Shown here in pieces: positions 16,638 to 25,406 of a stretch of DNA of 64,000 nucleotides. Made by a program: the position numbers and the translations under genes. The stretch's first letter is position 1. The number at the start of each line of letters is the position of its first letter. This DNA is from Oscillospiraceae bacterium (GTDB taxonomy: Bacteria > Bacillota > Clostridia > Oscillospirales > Ruminococcaceae), in assembly GCA_022770625.1 (NCBI GenBank), contig JALEHK010000014.1:1-64000 (forward strand), given 5' to 3'. The notes below the pieces were generated by a model. It saw nothing but the letters and a program-made list of their open reading frames with translations, was not told the DNA's origin and searched no databases.

Positions 16638-17981
16638 ATGGATTTTTCACAGTTCAGCGCTCTTGCAGCGCAGTATGCAAAAGAAAACGGGATCAAAGAT
16701 TATGAGCTGTATTATCAGACGGACAGTTCCGATCAGCTGGGCGCTTTTTCCGGTGAGATCGACCGGATGTCGGGCGCGGCGGTTGAAGGAGTCAGTGTAA
16801 CGTGCTTTGTAGATGGGCGCGGTGGAAGCGCTTCGACCGAAAATCTGACCGAAGAAGAGATACCGGCTCTTTTTGCCCGTGCGGCAGAAGCGGCCAAATT
16901 CGGAGCTCCGGGCTGTCCGTTTTCCGGCAGTGAAAGCTATGAGGCTTTAGAGGATCCGGAAACGGTTCAGACCGATACCGCCCGTGAGAAAGAGCTGATC
17001 CTTTCGGCGGGAACACGGGCACAGAAGCTGGATTCACGAATCGAGAAAGGGGTCACAGCAGGAGTTGCCGTTGTTTCGATCCGCCGCGCGATTGCAAACT
17101 CTTCCGGGCTTTTCCTTTCCGGAAGCGGTGGAATGACCGTTTTTTCGGCGGGCGTAGTTGCAAAGGACGAAAACGGCCGCCGCTATAATGGCTATTCCGT
17201 TCAGGCGTATCGTTCGCTTTCTGAAGTTGATGCCGATGCGGTTGTCAGACGTGCAGTAGAGAAAACCGTTTCCCAGATCGGTGCGTCGCCCGTTCCGAGC
17301 GGGAAATATCCGGTCATATTCGACGCATCCCAGATGACACAGCTGCTTGAGATCTTTTCTTCCGCTTTTTCCGCCCGTCAGGTTCAGGAAGGTTTGTCTC
17401 TTCTCAGCGGAAAGCTGAACCAGCCGGTTGCTTCCGAATGGGTGACGCTGATCGATGATCCGTTTTATCCGGGAAATTTCTTCCCGGCGGCGTTCGATGC
17501 AGAGGGCGTTCGCACCTATCGGAAAAATATCGTTGAAAACGGCCTGTTAAAGACTTATTTTTACGACCGGAGCGCGGCGGAAAAAGATCATACCGAAAGT
17601 ACCGGAAACGCTTACCGGGAAAGCTATGACTCTCCAGTTTCGATCGCCCCGTTTACTTTTTATATGAAGCCCGGAACAATGAGCCGGGAAGAACTGCTGA
17701 AAAAAGCCGGACGCGCGGTCATGATTACCTTTATGAAGGGTGCGCACGCAGGCGCTAACGCTGTGACCGGAGACTTTTCACTTGAGTCAAAGGGATTCCT
17801 TGTTGAGGACGGGAAGATCGTTCGCCCGGTCGAAGAGATTACGGTCGCCGGGAACTTTTACCGGCTTTTGAAGGATATCACAGCTGTTGCGAATGATCTC
17901 GAGGTCAATGCCGAAGACGGAATGTCCTGCTGCGGCGCACCGACGGTACTTGTCAGCAGTCTGGCCGTCGCCGGGAATTGA
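16638..17981 (+). CDS. pmbA: TldE/PmbA-family partner of TldD
   Basis: Non-catalytic partner of TldD; the HExxxH motif is missing, the corresponding position reading FDASQMTQLLE. Family features: VEGVSVTCFVDGRGGSASTE, YPVIFDASQM, LKTYFYDRSAA and AGANAVTGDFSLESKGFLVEDG. The start at 16638 (MDFSQFSALAAQYAKENG) has a GGGGGGAAGCAGG ribosome site; codons before it overlap tldD. 447 aa. A functional unit with tldD is strongly supported by adjacency and family knowledge. Confidence 0.92.
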   Translation: MDFSQFSALAAQYAKENGIKDYELYYQTDSSDQLGAFSGEIDRMSGAAVEGVSVTCFVDGRGGSASTENLTEEEIPALFARAAEAAKFGAPGCPFSGSESYEALEDPETVQTDTAREKELILSAGTRAQKLDSRIEKGVTAGVAVVSIRRAIANSSGLFLSGSGGMTVFSAGVVAKDENGRRYNGYSVQAYRSLSEVDADAVVRRAVEKTVSQIGASPVPSGKYPVIFDASQMTQLLEIFSSAFSARQVQEGLSLLSGKLNQPVASEWVTLIDDPFYPGNFFPAAFDAEGVRTYRKNIVENGLLKTYFYDRSAAEKDHTESTGNAYRESYDSPVSIAPFTFYMKPGTMSREELLKKAGRAVMITFMKGAHAGANAVTGDFSLESKGFLVEDGKIVRPVEEITVAGNFYRLLKDITAVANDLEVNAEDGMSCCGAPTVLVSSLAVAGN

Positions 17982-18000
17982 ATAAAAGGAGAGGATAACG

Positions 18001-19137
18001 ATGATTGAACTGAATGAACAGGCGCTTTCCTACGCCGACCGATCGGCAGATGAGTTGGAACAGCTGATCCTTTCTCTCTGCCGTATTCCCGCGCCCTCCC
18101 ATCAGGAGGACGCTCGCGCTGAGTTTATCCGTGAATGGTTTCGAAAAATCGGCGGAGACGCTTATATTGACGAAGCCAAAAACGTAGTCTGCCCCTATCA
18201 TCTGGAAAAGGATAACCCGGTGATCATTTTCATGGCGCATACCGATACCGTTTTTCCCGACCTTACGCCGTTTGAACCGGTCGTGACCGATGAACGGATC
18301 AGCTGCCCGGGCGCGGGGGATGATACAGCGAATCTGGCGGTGCTGATGCTGGCGGCGCGTTATCTGATTCAAAATGACCTTCCGACCTCAACCGGCGTTC
18401 TTTTTGTTGCCAACTCCTGTGAAGAGGGGCTTGGGAACCTGAAAGGGAGCCGTCAGCTGATGAAGGATTTCGGCGATCGGGTCAAAATGGTCATTTCCTT
18501 TGACGGATATATGGAGGGTGTTACCCACCAGGCAGTCGGCTCTCACCGCTACCGCGTGACCCTTCGTACCGAGGGCGGACATTCCTACGCGAGTTTCGGC
18601 AACCGCAACGCGATCCATCTGCTGGCGTCGATGATCTCGACTCTTTACGACATCAAGATCCCGGACGGACTGGGTCATACGACCTATAACGTCGGCGTGA
18701 TTGAAGGCGGAACGTCGGTCAATACGATCGCTCAGAGCGCATCGATGCTTTACGAATACCGCTCGGATGATCGGGAAGGATTATCATTTATGGAAAACGT
18801 CTTTGAAAAGGCGGTGGAAGCCTATCGGTCGATGGGAATCGAGATCGATGTTGAACGGATCGGGGAGCGCCCCTGCTCTGGAAATCCGGATAAGGAAACG
18901 ATGTGCCGGATGGAAAAAACGGTGTCCGACATTGTAGAAAGGTATGCCGGTTTTACTCCTTTCTTCGGCTCCGGTTCGACCGACTGCAATATTCCGCTTT
19001 CGATGGATATTCCGGCGCTCTGCCCGGGCGTTGTTTCCGGCGGCGGTGCGCATACCCGCGAGGAATATATCCTTCGCAAGAGCCTTCGTCCCGGCCTGAA
19101 GATCGGAATGAGCCTGATGCTTTCGTTTGTAAAGTAA
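18001..19137 (+). CDS. M20-family metallopeptidase (peptidase T/ArgE-like)
   Basis: Zinc metallopeptidase or amidohydrolase of 378 aa. M20 signatures: MAHTDTV (His80, Asp82), GAGDDTANLAVLM (Asp107/108 bridging metals), NSCEEGLGN (Glu141/142, catalytic base and ligand) and the lid-domain GGHSYASFGNRNA. It begins 19 bases after the tldD/pmbA pair with RBS AAAGGAGAG and may be co-transcribed with it, which suits peptide turnover. Substrate class (dipeptide, tripeptide or N-acyl amino acid) is not decided by the sequence. Confidence 0.88.
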   Translation: MIELNEQALSYADRSADELEQLILSLCRIPAPSHQEDARAEFIREWFRKIGGDAYIDEAKNVVCPYHLEKDNPVIIFMAHTDTVFPDLTPFEPVVTDERISCPGAGDDTANLAVLMLAARYLIQNDLPTSTGVLFVANSCEEGLGNLKGSRQLMKDFGDRVKMVISFDGYMEGVTHQAVGSHRYRVTLRTEGGHSYASFGNRNAIHLLASMISTLYDIKIPDGLGHTTYNVGVIEGGTSVNTIAQSASMLYEYRSDDREGLSFMENVFEKAVEAYRSMGIEIDVERIGERPCSGNPDKETMCRMEKTVSDIVERYAGFTPFFGSGSTDCNIPLSMDIPALCPGVVSGGGAHTREEYILRKSLRPGLKIGMSLMLSFVK

Positions 19138-19171
19138 AAAGGACGGTTATCTGAACGTTTGGTGAACTTTC

Positions 19172-19200
19172 TTGCAATCGTTTTCCGCTTGTGTTACAAT
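19172..19200 (+). promoter_or_regulatory. Promoter of the metallophosphoesterase gene
   Basis: TTGCAA (19172-19177), 17-base spacer, TACAAT (19195-19200). Confidence 0.65.
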
Positions 19201-19260
19201 GAAGCGGATGCACAGAGTTTGCATAGACAAACTCCGCACTGGACAGCAAGGAAGTGTACC

Positions 19261-21102
19261 ATGAAGAAAATAAAAAAGCGTTGGCTTTTAGGGATACCGG
19301 TCTGCCTGTTGGCAGCCGGAGCCGTCGTCCTTTTCCGGATCGGCAGCCGCCCGTCCTCGCTTTCCCTTCCGGCGGACACCTTCGGCGTTTCTGCTTCGGA
19401 GGAAATCAGCTGGAAGGATGGACTTTTCGGAAAGCTGGTTTTGTCGGATGGAGAAGGGGAAACGGTCTATGAACAGAGACTTTCCGCCTCTTCCGGAACG
19501 ATTTCCCTTTCACTGGATACGTCCGGAGCGTATACGGTTTCTCTTTATTCGCTTTTCGGAAGGGAAAAAGATCAGAAGACGCTTACGGTGACCGAGAGCG
19601 CCGTCTTTACCGAAAAAGCATCGACCCAGCTGGGTGAACAGACAGTGATCCGCCTTCAAACGGGCGATGAGGAGCTTGGCGAGAATGCGTGGATCGGCGT
19701 CTACGCCAAAGATGCCGTACCCGGGCAGGATGAGAGCGTTTTGTGGCAGAATCTGTCGGATATTTTACCGGGTCAGAATATCTGCTACGCCGCGGTCATG
19801 CGCGGTTCGACCAACCTTTTTCTCAGCTATACCGGAGAATATACCGTTTATCTTTTTCTGGATAAGGGGTATGACGCGGTAGGAAGCTGGGACTTTTCAA
19901 CCACTGAGGAAGCGGACACCGTTTCAATCCGCTGGGATCCGTCTCATGGGGGAGCAGTTGAAACTGTTTTCTCTCCCGGCGATGCTCAGGGTTATATCCG
20001 GGTAAACGGCCGCCCAGACAGTGGCAGTGACGGAGAAGCGCTCTGGGTCTGTTGGGGAAAGGATGGTAAGCCGCTGAAGGACTATACGCCTATTTTTCAG
20101 CTCAATGCCTATGCGCATTATCCGGTGAGCGGGGAGATCTCCGCCCATTCGGTTTTTCCGGAAGGTGCGACCGAGATTCTGGCCTGTTCCGATGCAAACG
20201 GAACGCCGGGTGAAGTCGTCGCATCGGCCGCTATTCAGCCGGAACTGCGTGATGATCCTGAGGGTACGCCGGAGGTCAGCTTTGCCGTTGTTTCGGACAG
20301 CCATCTGACCCGCCGGTGGTTCACAAGAAACAACTACCATTTTTATCGCGCGCTTGCGCAGCTAAACAGCCTTTCGCCTGATTTCATCTTTGATAACGGA
20401 GACGTGACTGATAACGGAAACGCCGCCGAATACCAAAATCTTCAGCGGATTTTCCGACTATTCCCCGGGCTTCCGGAACTGTATTATTCGATCGGAAATC
20501 ACGATTCGGATAAAAACCGGTCGGATTTTGCCCCGTTGGAAGAGCGTTTTCTGTCGCTGACTGGAACGGATAAGGTGTATTACAGCTTTACGCTTGGCGG
20601 GAACACTTTTATTGTTCTCGGAAACGAGGGCGCTTATCCGATCGATGACCCCGATTACGCCTATCTTTCCCAGCAGCAGTTGGATTGGCTGGATGAAACG
20701 CTTTCGTCGGCGGAAGGGGAAGCGTTTGTTTTTGTCCATCAGCCGCTCGAAGGAACAGTCGCGGCGACCTTTGAGGGAAGCGACCTTTCCGATTCGGCAG
20801 CACTGATGGAGATTATCGAGCGTTATCCCAATACCATCCTGATCAGCGGGCACACCCACCGCTCGATCAGCGGAACGCTTGCTCTTCGCACTGAAAACGG
20901 ATTTCCCGGTTATCTGCATGACGGCGTCGTTTCGTCGGTCTGGGACGGAGTCGGCGAAACAGAGGAAAGCGAAGGAATCTATCTGACGGTTTACCCGGAC
21001 GAGATCCGGATCACCGGCCGCGATTTCACCAAAAACAGCTGGATCGGTTTGTGCAATTGGCGCATTTCACGAAAAAACGACAAGGAAAATACAGGAAACT
21101 AA
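19261..21102 (+). CDS. Exported calcineurin-like metallophosphoesterase
   Basis: 613-aa protein with an N-terminal membrane/signal segment (KKRWLLGIPVCLLAAGAVVLF) at residues ~5-26, an ~330-residue beta-rich part without a family I recognise, and a C-terminal metallophosphoesterase: VVSDSHL, NGDVTDNG, IGNHDSDKN and GHTHRS carry the metal ligands. It is probably anchored outside the membrane by an uncleaved N-terminal helix. The start at 19261 is preceded by AAGGAAG; codons further upstream lie across the promoter. It stands alone with its own promoter; substrate unknown, possibly a phosphodiester of wall or extracellular nucleotides. Confidence 0.85.
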   Translation: MKKIKKRWLLGIPVCLLAAGAVVLFRIGSRPSSLSLPADTFGVSASEEISWKDGLFGKLVLSDGEGETVYEQRLSASSGTISLSLDTSGAYTVSLYSLFGREKDQKTLTVTESAVFTEKASTQLGEQTVIRLQTGDEELGENAWIGVYAKDAVPGQDESVLWQNLSDILPGQNICYAAVMRGSTNLFLSYTGEYTVYLFLDKGYDAVGSWDFSTTEEADTVSIRWDPSHGGAVETVFSPGDAQGYIRVNGRPDSGSDGEALWVCWGKDGKPLKDYTPIFQLNAYAHYPVSGEISAHSVFPEGATEILACSDANGTPGEVVASAAIQPELRDDPEGTPEVSFAVVSDSHLTRRWFTRNNYHFYRALAQLNSLSPDFIFDNGDVTDNGNAAEYQNLQRIFRLFPGLPELYYSIGNHDSDKNRSDFAPLEERFLSLTGTDKVYYSFTLGGNTFIVLGNEGAYPIDDPDYAYLSQQQLDWLDETLSSAEGEAFVFVHQPLEGTVAATFEGSDLSDSAALMEIIERYPNTILISGHTHRSISGTLALRTENGFPGYLHDGVVSSVWDGVGETEESEGIYLTVYPDEIRITGRDFTKNSWIGLCNWRISRKNDKENTGN

Positions 21103-21156
21103 AAGAAAATTTACAGAAAACTCACCGGATATCGTGTATTTTATTGTTTATGCACT

Positions 21157-21184
21157 TGTTTTATCTGTACTTTTGTGTTAAAAT
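21157..21184 (+). promoter_or_regulatory. Putative promoter of the acidic-tailed protein gene
   Basis: TTGTTT (21157-21162), 16-base spacer, TAAAAT (21179-21184), leader of ~60 bases. Confidence 0.5.
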
Positions 21185-21245
21185 AGTACCAGTGTTAAAT
21201 CCGGAAGAGGTTTGACCAAATAACAAGGAAACGGAGAAAAGACCC

Positions 21246-22388
21246 ATGCCTAATTTTTTCAATAAAGATAAAAAAGGTAAGAAAAAAGAAGAGGTAGAAG
21301 AGGAAGTCGCTGCCAATACCACCGCTGAAGAAGAGGCTCCGAAGATTTCCATGACCAAAGGCGGCCAGGAAGACGCGCCCGCTCAGGAGAAAAAGCCCGG
21401 CGCAAATGCAAAACAGTTTACCGGTCCTCAGGCTGAACTGATGAAAAAGATCGAATCGATCGCGAAGGCTATGTATGAAGGCAAGCGCGACTGCTATCTG
21501 ATTCTTGACCCCCGCACGACTCTGGAAGAGCTGGAAGCAGGCGAAAGACTCCGCCCGCTGATCAGCCCCCTCAATCAGCAGAGACCTCTGCCCGTTATCC
21601 GCATTGCAACCGGTTCGATTGTTGCGGATCAGGTAGCAAGAAATTATAACTGCGTCAACGGCGATACCGCTCTGTACGCAAAGATCCCCTTTGCAAACAT
21701 TTTCACCCTGCTCAACAACCTGATGGTTCCCGGTATCTTTGGATTTGTTGTCTATGAAGGCGGCAAGGAATACGTCGGAAGCACCGTTCATATGTGCTCC
21801 TATGTAATCAGCGAACTGCTCCAGAAGGACGCAAAGCCTTATCTGGATCAGGCCAGAGCCATTCAGGCCCTCCACAATATCCGCGTTTCCCGCAGCAAAT
21901 TCTATATGATTGCTGCTGAAGGCACGGCCAAGGAAGAAGCTCAGAACGGCACTTTCCGTCCCGCTTTCATCGGCCAGAACGGCAGAGCAGTCTGCCCGGT
22001 ATTCGGTGTCAAGTCGGTTGCTGAGAACATGGTCTCCAAGATCTCTCAGAAGATGATGCTGGTTGAGATGAACACCAACCAGATGATCGATAAGCTGACC
22101 GAGATCCAGATCAACACCGGCCGTGATTTCCCGGTTCTGTTTGCTGAAGCATCTGCACCTCATGTTATGGTTTCTTCTGCATTCATCAGCATGGTCTGCG
22201 ATATCAACCGTCTGCAGAAACCCGCTGTCCTGACTCAGCCCAAGGAAAAACCCGAGGTTGTTTCGATGGACGAGAATGCACAGCCCCAGATTGAGGTTGT
22301 CGCTCAGAACGATGAAGCAAAAGAAGAGGCTCCTGCTGAGGAGACCGCTCCTGATTCTGAAGAGACTGCGCCCGCAACTGAGGAGTAA
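21246..22388 (+). CDS. Hypothetical protein with acidic, disordered ends
   Basis: I do not recognise this 380-aa protein. Residues 1-60 are Lys/Glu-rich and low in complexity (DKKGKKKEEVEEEV), the centre (~62-325) is a normal globular sequence, and the last ~45 residues are again acidic (EEAPAEETAPDSEE). The core has no signal peptide, membrane segment or known catalytic motif; it includes the distinctive stretches CYLILDPRTTLEELEAGERL, PVIRIATGSIVADQVARN and YVGSTVHMCSYVISELLQ. It is a single-gene unit with its own promoter and a very strong terminator. Codon use in this gene is like that of rpsB and tsf, which suggests high expression. SseB-like or scaffold roles were considered but not supported. 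Confidence 0.8.
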   Translation: MPNFFNKDKKGKKKEEVEEEVAANTTAEEEAPKISMTKGGQEDAPAQEKKPGANAKQFTGPQAELMKKIESIAKAMYEGKRDCYLILDPRTTLEELEAGERLRPLISPLNQQRPLPVIRIATGSIVADQVARNYNCVNGDTALYAKIPFANIFTLLNNLMVPGIFGFVVYEGGKEYVGSTVHMCSYVISELLQKDAKPYLDQARAIQALHNIRVSRSKFYMIAAEGTAKEEAQNGTFRPAFIGQNGRAVCPVFGVKSVAENMVSKISQKMMLVEMNTNQMIDKLTEIQINTGRDFPVLFAEASAPHVMVSSAFISMVCDINRLQKPAVLTQPKEKPEVVSMDENAQPQIEVVAQNDEAKEEAPAEETAPDSEETAPATEE

Positions 22389-22412
22389 TCCTTTTTTCGA
22401 CAGGCACTTTTT

Positions 22413-22446
22413 ACAGGCTGTACAGTTATGTACAGCCTGTTTTTGT
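22413..22446 (+). terminator. Strong terminator with perfect 12-bp stem
   Basis: ACAGGCTGTACA (22413-22424), GTTA loop, TGTACAGCCTGT (22429-22440), then TTTTG. Confidence 0.9.
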
Positions 22447-22474
22447 ATGCAGAGAAGATTTCTCATTGTTTATC

Positions 22475-22504
22475 GCATATTTGTCCCTTCCATCTCCATA
22501 TGAT
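22475..22504 (+). promoter_or_regulatory. Possible sporulation (sigma-E-type) promoter of the SleB-like gene
   Basis: GCATATT (22475-22481), 15-base spacer, CATATGAT (22497-22504). This fits the Bacillus sigma-E consensus (KMATATT, ~14-15, CATACAMT) better than any sigma-A pair in this gap. By-eye match only. Confidence 0.4.
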
Positions 22505-22568
22505 GTCTCCGGGGATAAGCCTTTGGAACTTCATCCGGGGAATCCCATCGGAGAAAGGAAGGATATCA

Positions 22569-23045
22569 ATGAAACACCTGATGAAAAAACTGGCTGCGTG
22601 CATTCTCTCTGCTGTTTTTGTGCTTGCTGTCCCGACCGCAGCCCATGCTTCTGAAACGCTTTCGTATACTGAAACCGAGCGGCAGATGCTCGGCTATATC
22701 GTTCAGCAGGAAGCGGGCGGGTACGATCTTGCCCATAAGCAGGTCATCGCACAGGTTGTGATCAACCGTGTGCGGTCCTCAGAATTTCCCGATTCGATCA
22801 CCGGCGTCCTGACTCAGAAAAATCAGTTTTCCTCGCTTTCCAACTGGTATTCCCGTCGGAATGCTCCGGATGCCGATACGATTCAGGCGGTTGACGATGT
22901 TTTGAGCGGGGAGTATGAGGATGAAACGATGGGCGCAACCTTTTTCTATGCGCCCCGGTGGGCCGGAAAACGAGCAGCCAGATGGTTTGAAAACAGCCTT
23001 TCGTTTTTGTTCGCAATGGATGGACATCGTTTTTTCAAAAGCTGA
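22569..23045 (+). CDS. SleB-type cell wall hydrolase, exported
   Basis: 158-aa protein with a signal peptide (LAACILSAVFVLAVPTAAHA) and a Hydrolase_2/SleB catalytic domain: YIVQQEAGG holds the predicted catalytic glutamate and QVVINRVRSSEFPDSITGVL and QFSS are family hallmarks. SleB is a spore-cortex lytic transglycosylase in germination; proteins of this short form (no PG_binding_1 domain) also act on vegetative wall. The start at 22569 follows AAAGGAAGG. A sporulation-like promoter upstream favours a spore role. It converges on the next gene with 15 bases between the two and no clear terminator. Confidence 0.85.
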   Translation: MKHLMKKLAACILSAVFVLAVPTAAHASETLSYTETERQMLGYIVQQEAGGYDLAHKQVIAQVVINRVRSSEFPDSITGVLTQKNQFSSLSNWYSRRNAPDADTIQAVDDVLSGEYEDETMGATFFYAPRWAGKRAARWFENSLSFLFAMDGHRFFKS

Positions 23046-23060
23046 TGGCGGTCTTCTCCG

Positions 23061-23699
23061 TCACAGCTTTGCATAACCGGATTGATTGATTATGGCATCA
23101 ATCCGGACCCCTTTCCTGCAAAGCGGGCAGTCGGTCCCCGGATAGGTTTGATAGCCGGGAAAGTCCTCCGCACCGAAGATGCTGAAAATAGGAAAATCGT
23201 CCATTTTGTTCAACAGGCTGAAAATGGCTGCGGCTCCGCTTACGTTTCCGCCGTAATACCGGGTACATTCCGCCGCCTGCCGGATGGTTTGACCGGTCGT
23301 GACCGATGCCGCGAGGATCAGTGCGCTTTTCCCGTCGATTTCCGGTATCGAATCCCTGCGCAGAAGAAATTGTCCGGCGGCGGTAATTTCCGGCGTCAGG
23401 ATATGGATCGGAAGTCCGCGGTTGATTCCGCCCATGCCGCATCCGGAAAGATTTTCGGCGAGCAGTGCCCCGATCACCTCCGTTCCGTCCAGACAGACGA
23501 TCGTTTCGGTCAGCCGTCCGAAAAAGGGAAAGGCGAGAGCCTGCGCCGCTTTTCGGGCGGGGAAAAGGCCGCTTTTTATTTCCGTCATATCGAGATAGAA
23601 GTTGACGTGTGAGCGGCTGGTGGAAAAATGACCGGGAATGACACGGATCTTTAACTCCGGAAGTGACCCGGATGCCGCAAAAAAGCTCTTCGATTCCAT
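23061..23699 (-). CDS. Phosphoribosyltransferase-like protein
   Basis: 212-aa protein on the minus strand. SALILAASVTTGQTIRQAAE resembles the PRPP-binding loop of type I phosphoribosyltransferases (usually DDxxTTGxT), but the acidic pair is replaced by Ala-Ala. VCLDGTEVIGALLAENL supports an orotate-phosphoribosyltransferase-like fold. The C-terminus has a Cys pair (DCPLCRKG) that could bind zinc. The changed acidic pair makes ordinary catalysis doubtful, so the protein may be a regulatory or divergent PRTase. It is monocistronic and convergent with the SleB-like gene. I am fairly sure of the fold, not of the function. Confidence 0.65.
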   Translation of the reverse strand: MESKSFFAASGSLPELKIRVIPGHFSTSRSHVNFYLDMTEIKSGLFPARKAAQALAFPFFGRLTETIVCLDGTEVIGALLAENLSGCGMGGINRGLPIHILTPEITAAGQFLLRRDSIPEIDGKSALILAASVTTGQTIRQAAECTRYYGGNVSGAAAIFSLLNKMDDFPIFSIFGAEDFPGYQTYPGTDCPLCRKGVRIDAIINQSGYAKL

Positions 23700-23790
23700 A
23701 AGGTACTCCTTTCCGAAAACCGTTTTGCCGGATGGGCTTCCATTATATGCGCCTGCTGTTCATAAAAGGAGCGGAGAATGAAATTTTATC

Positions 23791-23819
23791 TTGAAAAAGT
23801 AGGGGAAAAGAGCTATAAT
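23791..23819 (+). promoter_or_regulatory. Promoter of the metF-metH operon
   Basis: TTGAAA (23791-23796), 17-base spacer, TATAAT (23814-23819). The leader is only ~50 bases, too short for a SAM riboswitch or T-box. Confidence 0.7.
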
Positions 23820-23874
23820 CAATATACCCATTGGTGTAGTTGGTAAAAGTTAAAAAGAAAGGTCTTGGAAAAGA

Positions 23875-24753
23875 TTGAAAATACGTGATATTCTGAAAGA
23901 AAAACCGGTTACGATTTCCTGTGAATTGTTTCCGCCGAAAAAAGAAAGCGATTTTGACAGCGTACATTCTGCCGCGCAGAAGATCGCCGGTCTTCGTCCC
24001 GATTTTATCAGTATCACTTACGGTGCGGGCGGCGGGACCTCTAAAAACACCGTAAAAATTGCTTCGATGGTACAGGAAGAATGCGGCGTTACGTCGATCG
24101 CCCATCTGACCTGCTATTCGTCCACGCCGGAAGAGGTCGATCGGGTGATCGATGACATCAAGGCGCATCACATCGAGAATATCCTTGCACTGCGCGGGGA
24201 TCCGCCCAAGGACTCCAGCCTTCCTCTGCCCGGACATTACAGTCATGCCAGCGAACTCGTTCGTCAGATCCGCGAACGGGGTGATTTCTGTATCGGCGGT
24301 GCCTGCTATCCGGAGGGACACGTTGATTGTGCCAACCGTGAACTCGATCTCGACCATTTGAAAGAGAAGGTCGATGCAGGCTGCGACTTTTTGACGACCC
24401 AGATGTTTTTTGACAACAACATTCTTTACCGGTTCCTGTACCGCGCACTTTCCAAAGGCATCGATGTACCGATTCTTGCCGGAATCATGCCCGTGATCAA
24501 TGCCCGTCAGATCCAGCGTTCGGTTCAGCTTTCCGGTACCGAACTGCCCAATCGTTTTTGCGGGATCATCGATAAGTTCGGCTCCGATCCGCTTGCGATG
24601 AAGCAGGCCGGTATCGCCTATGCGACCGAGCAGATCATCGATCTGATCGCAAACGGTGTTCACGGGATCCATCTGTATACGATGAACCGTCCGGATATTG
24701 CGGGAGAGATTTTCCATAACCTTTCATATATTTTAGGCCGTGAAGGTGATTGA
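23875..24753 (+). CDS. metF: Methylenetetrahydrofolate reductase
   Basis: Reduces 5,10-methylene-THF to 5-methyl-THF, the methyl donor for methionine synthase. KEKPVTISCELFPPKKE carries the conserved glutamate, FISITYGAGGGTSKNT and HLTCYSSTPEEVDRVIDDI are family signatures, and LALRGDPPKD is the flavin/NADH loop. Start codon is TTG at 23875, with AAGAAAGG 10-15 bases upstream; the family N-terminus begins at KIRDIL, so no longer start is needed. 292 aa. It overlaps the next gene by 14 bases, indicating translational coupling in the metF-activation-metH operon. Confidence 0.95.
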   Translation: MKIRDILKEKPVTISCELFPPKKESDFDSVHSAAQKIAGLRPDFISITYGAGGGTSKNTVKIASMVQEECGVTSIAHLTCYSSTPEEVDRVIDDIKAHHIENILALRGDPPKDSSLPLPGHYSHASELVRQIRERGDFCIGGACYPEGHVDCANRELDLDHLKEKVDAGCDFLTTQMFFDNNILYRFLYRALSKGIDVPILAGIMPVINARQIQRSVQLSGTELPNRFCGIIDKFGSDPLAMKQAGIAYATEQIIDLIANGVHGIHLYTMNRPDIAGEIFHNLSYILGREGD

Positions 24754-25387
24754 GGTCAGCCGCCCGGAGATCTGGCGTTATCTGGGCTACCGCGGTACGG
24801 AACCGGATGAAACGGTCAAAGGTCTGATCGAGGAATCACTTTCAGAACTGGAAAAAGCGGCTGTTCCGCGTCAGGTCAGCCGCCGGGTCAGCTGTACGAT
24901 CGATGGAGATCTCCTGACATTGGGCGGGATCTCTGTAAAAAGCCGGTCGCTTGCAAAGCACCTAAGCGGCTGTGAAGAAGCGTTTTTATTTGCCGCGACC
25001 ATCGGTACGGGGATTGACCGGCTGATCCGAAAATATTCCCGCCTTCAGGTGAGTAAAGCGGCTGTCATGCAGTCTGCCGCCGCCGCAATGGTGGAAAGCT
25101 GGTGTGACAGCTGCCAACAGGAACTGGAGCAAAATCTTTCTGAAGGAATTTATCTCCGCCCGCGGTACAGCCCCGGTTACGGGGATTTCCCTCTTTCTTT
25201 TCAGCGCCCGCTTCTGGACGCTCTTGAAGCGGGGAAGCGGATCGGGATCGAACTGACCGATTCGATGCTGATGATTCCGTCCAAGTCCGTCTCGGCGGTC
25301 ATCGGACTGACGGCTGATAAAAAAAGCTGCTCGGTTCATAAGTGCGCAAGCTGCGGCAACACCGGATGTCCGTTCCGAAAAATCTGA
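24740..25387 (+). CDS. Separate activation-domain protein of B12-dependent methionine synthase
   Basis: 215-aa protein equivalent to the C-terminal reactivation domain of MetH, which uses SAM and a reductant to re-methylate oxidised cob(II)alamin. It carries RPRYSPGYGDFPL, the SAM-binding RxxPGY signature, and PSKSVSAVIGLT near the end, plus a terminal CxxCxxxxCP cluster (KCASCGNTGCP). Starts with GTG at 24740 inside metF and lies 19 bases before metH, whose product lacks this domain. The same split is known in Thermotoga (TM0268/TM0269). The Cys-rich C-terminus could hold a metal or redox group; that is inference. Confidence 0.88.
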   Translation: MKVIEVSRPEIWRYLGYRGTEPDETVKGLIEESLSELEKAAVPRQVSRRVSCTIDGDLLTLGGISVKSRSLAKHLSGCEEAFLFAATIGTGIDRLIRKYSRLQVSKAAVMQSAAAAMVESWCDSCQQELEQNLSEGIYLRPRYSPGYGDFPLSFQRPLLDALEAGKRIGIELTDSMLMIPSKSVSAVIGLTADKKSCSVHKCASCGNTGCPFRKI

Positions 25388-25406
25388 TGAACAGGGAGAA
25401 ATAACT

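Noticed and set aside
23700..23874. SAM riboswitch or T-box before metF
   Set aside because: The leader after the promoter is only about 50 bases and lacks the conserved cores.
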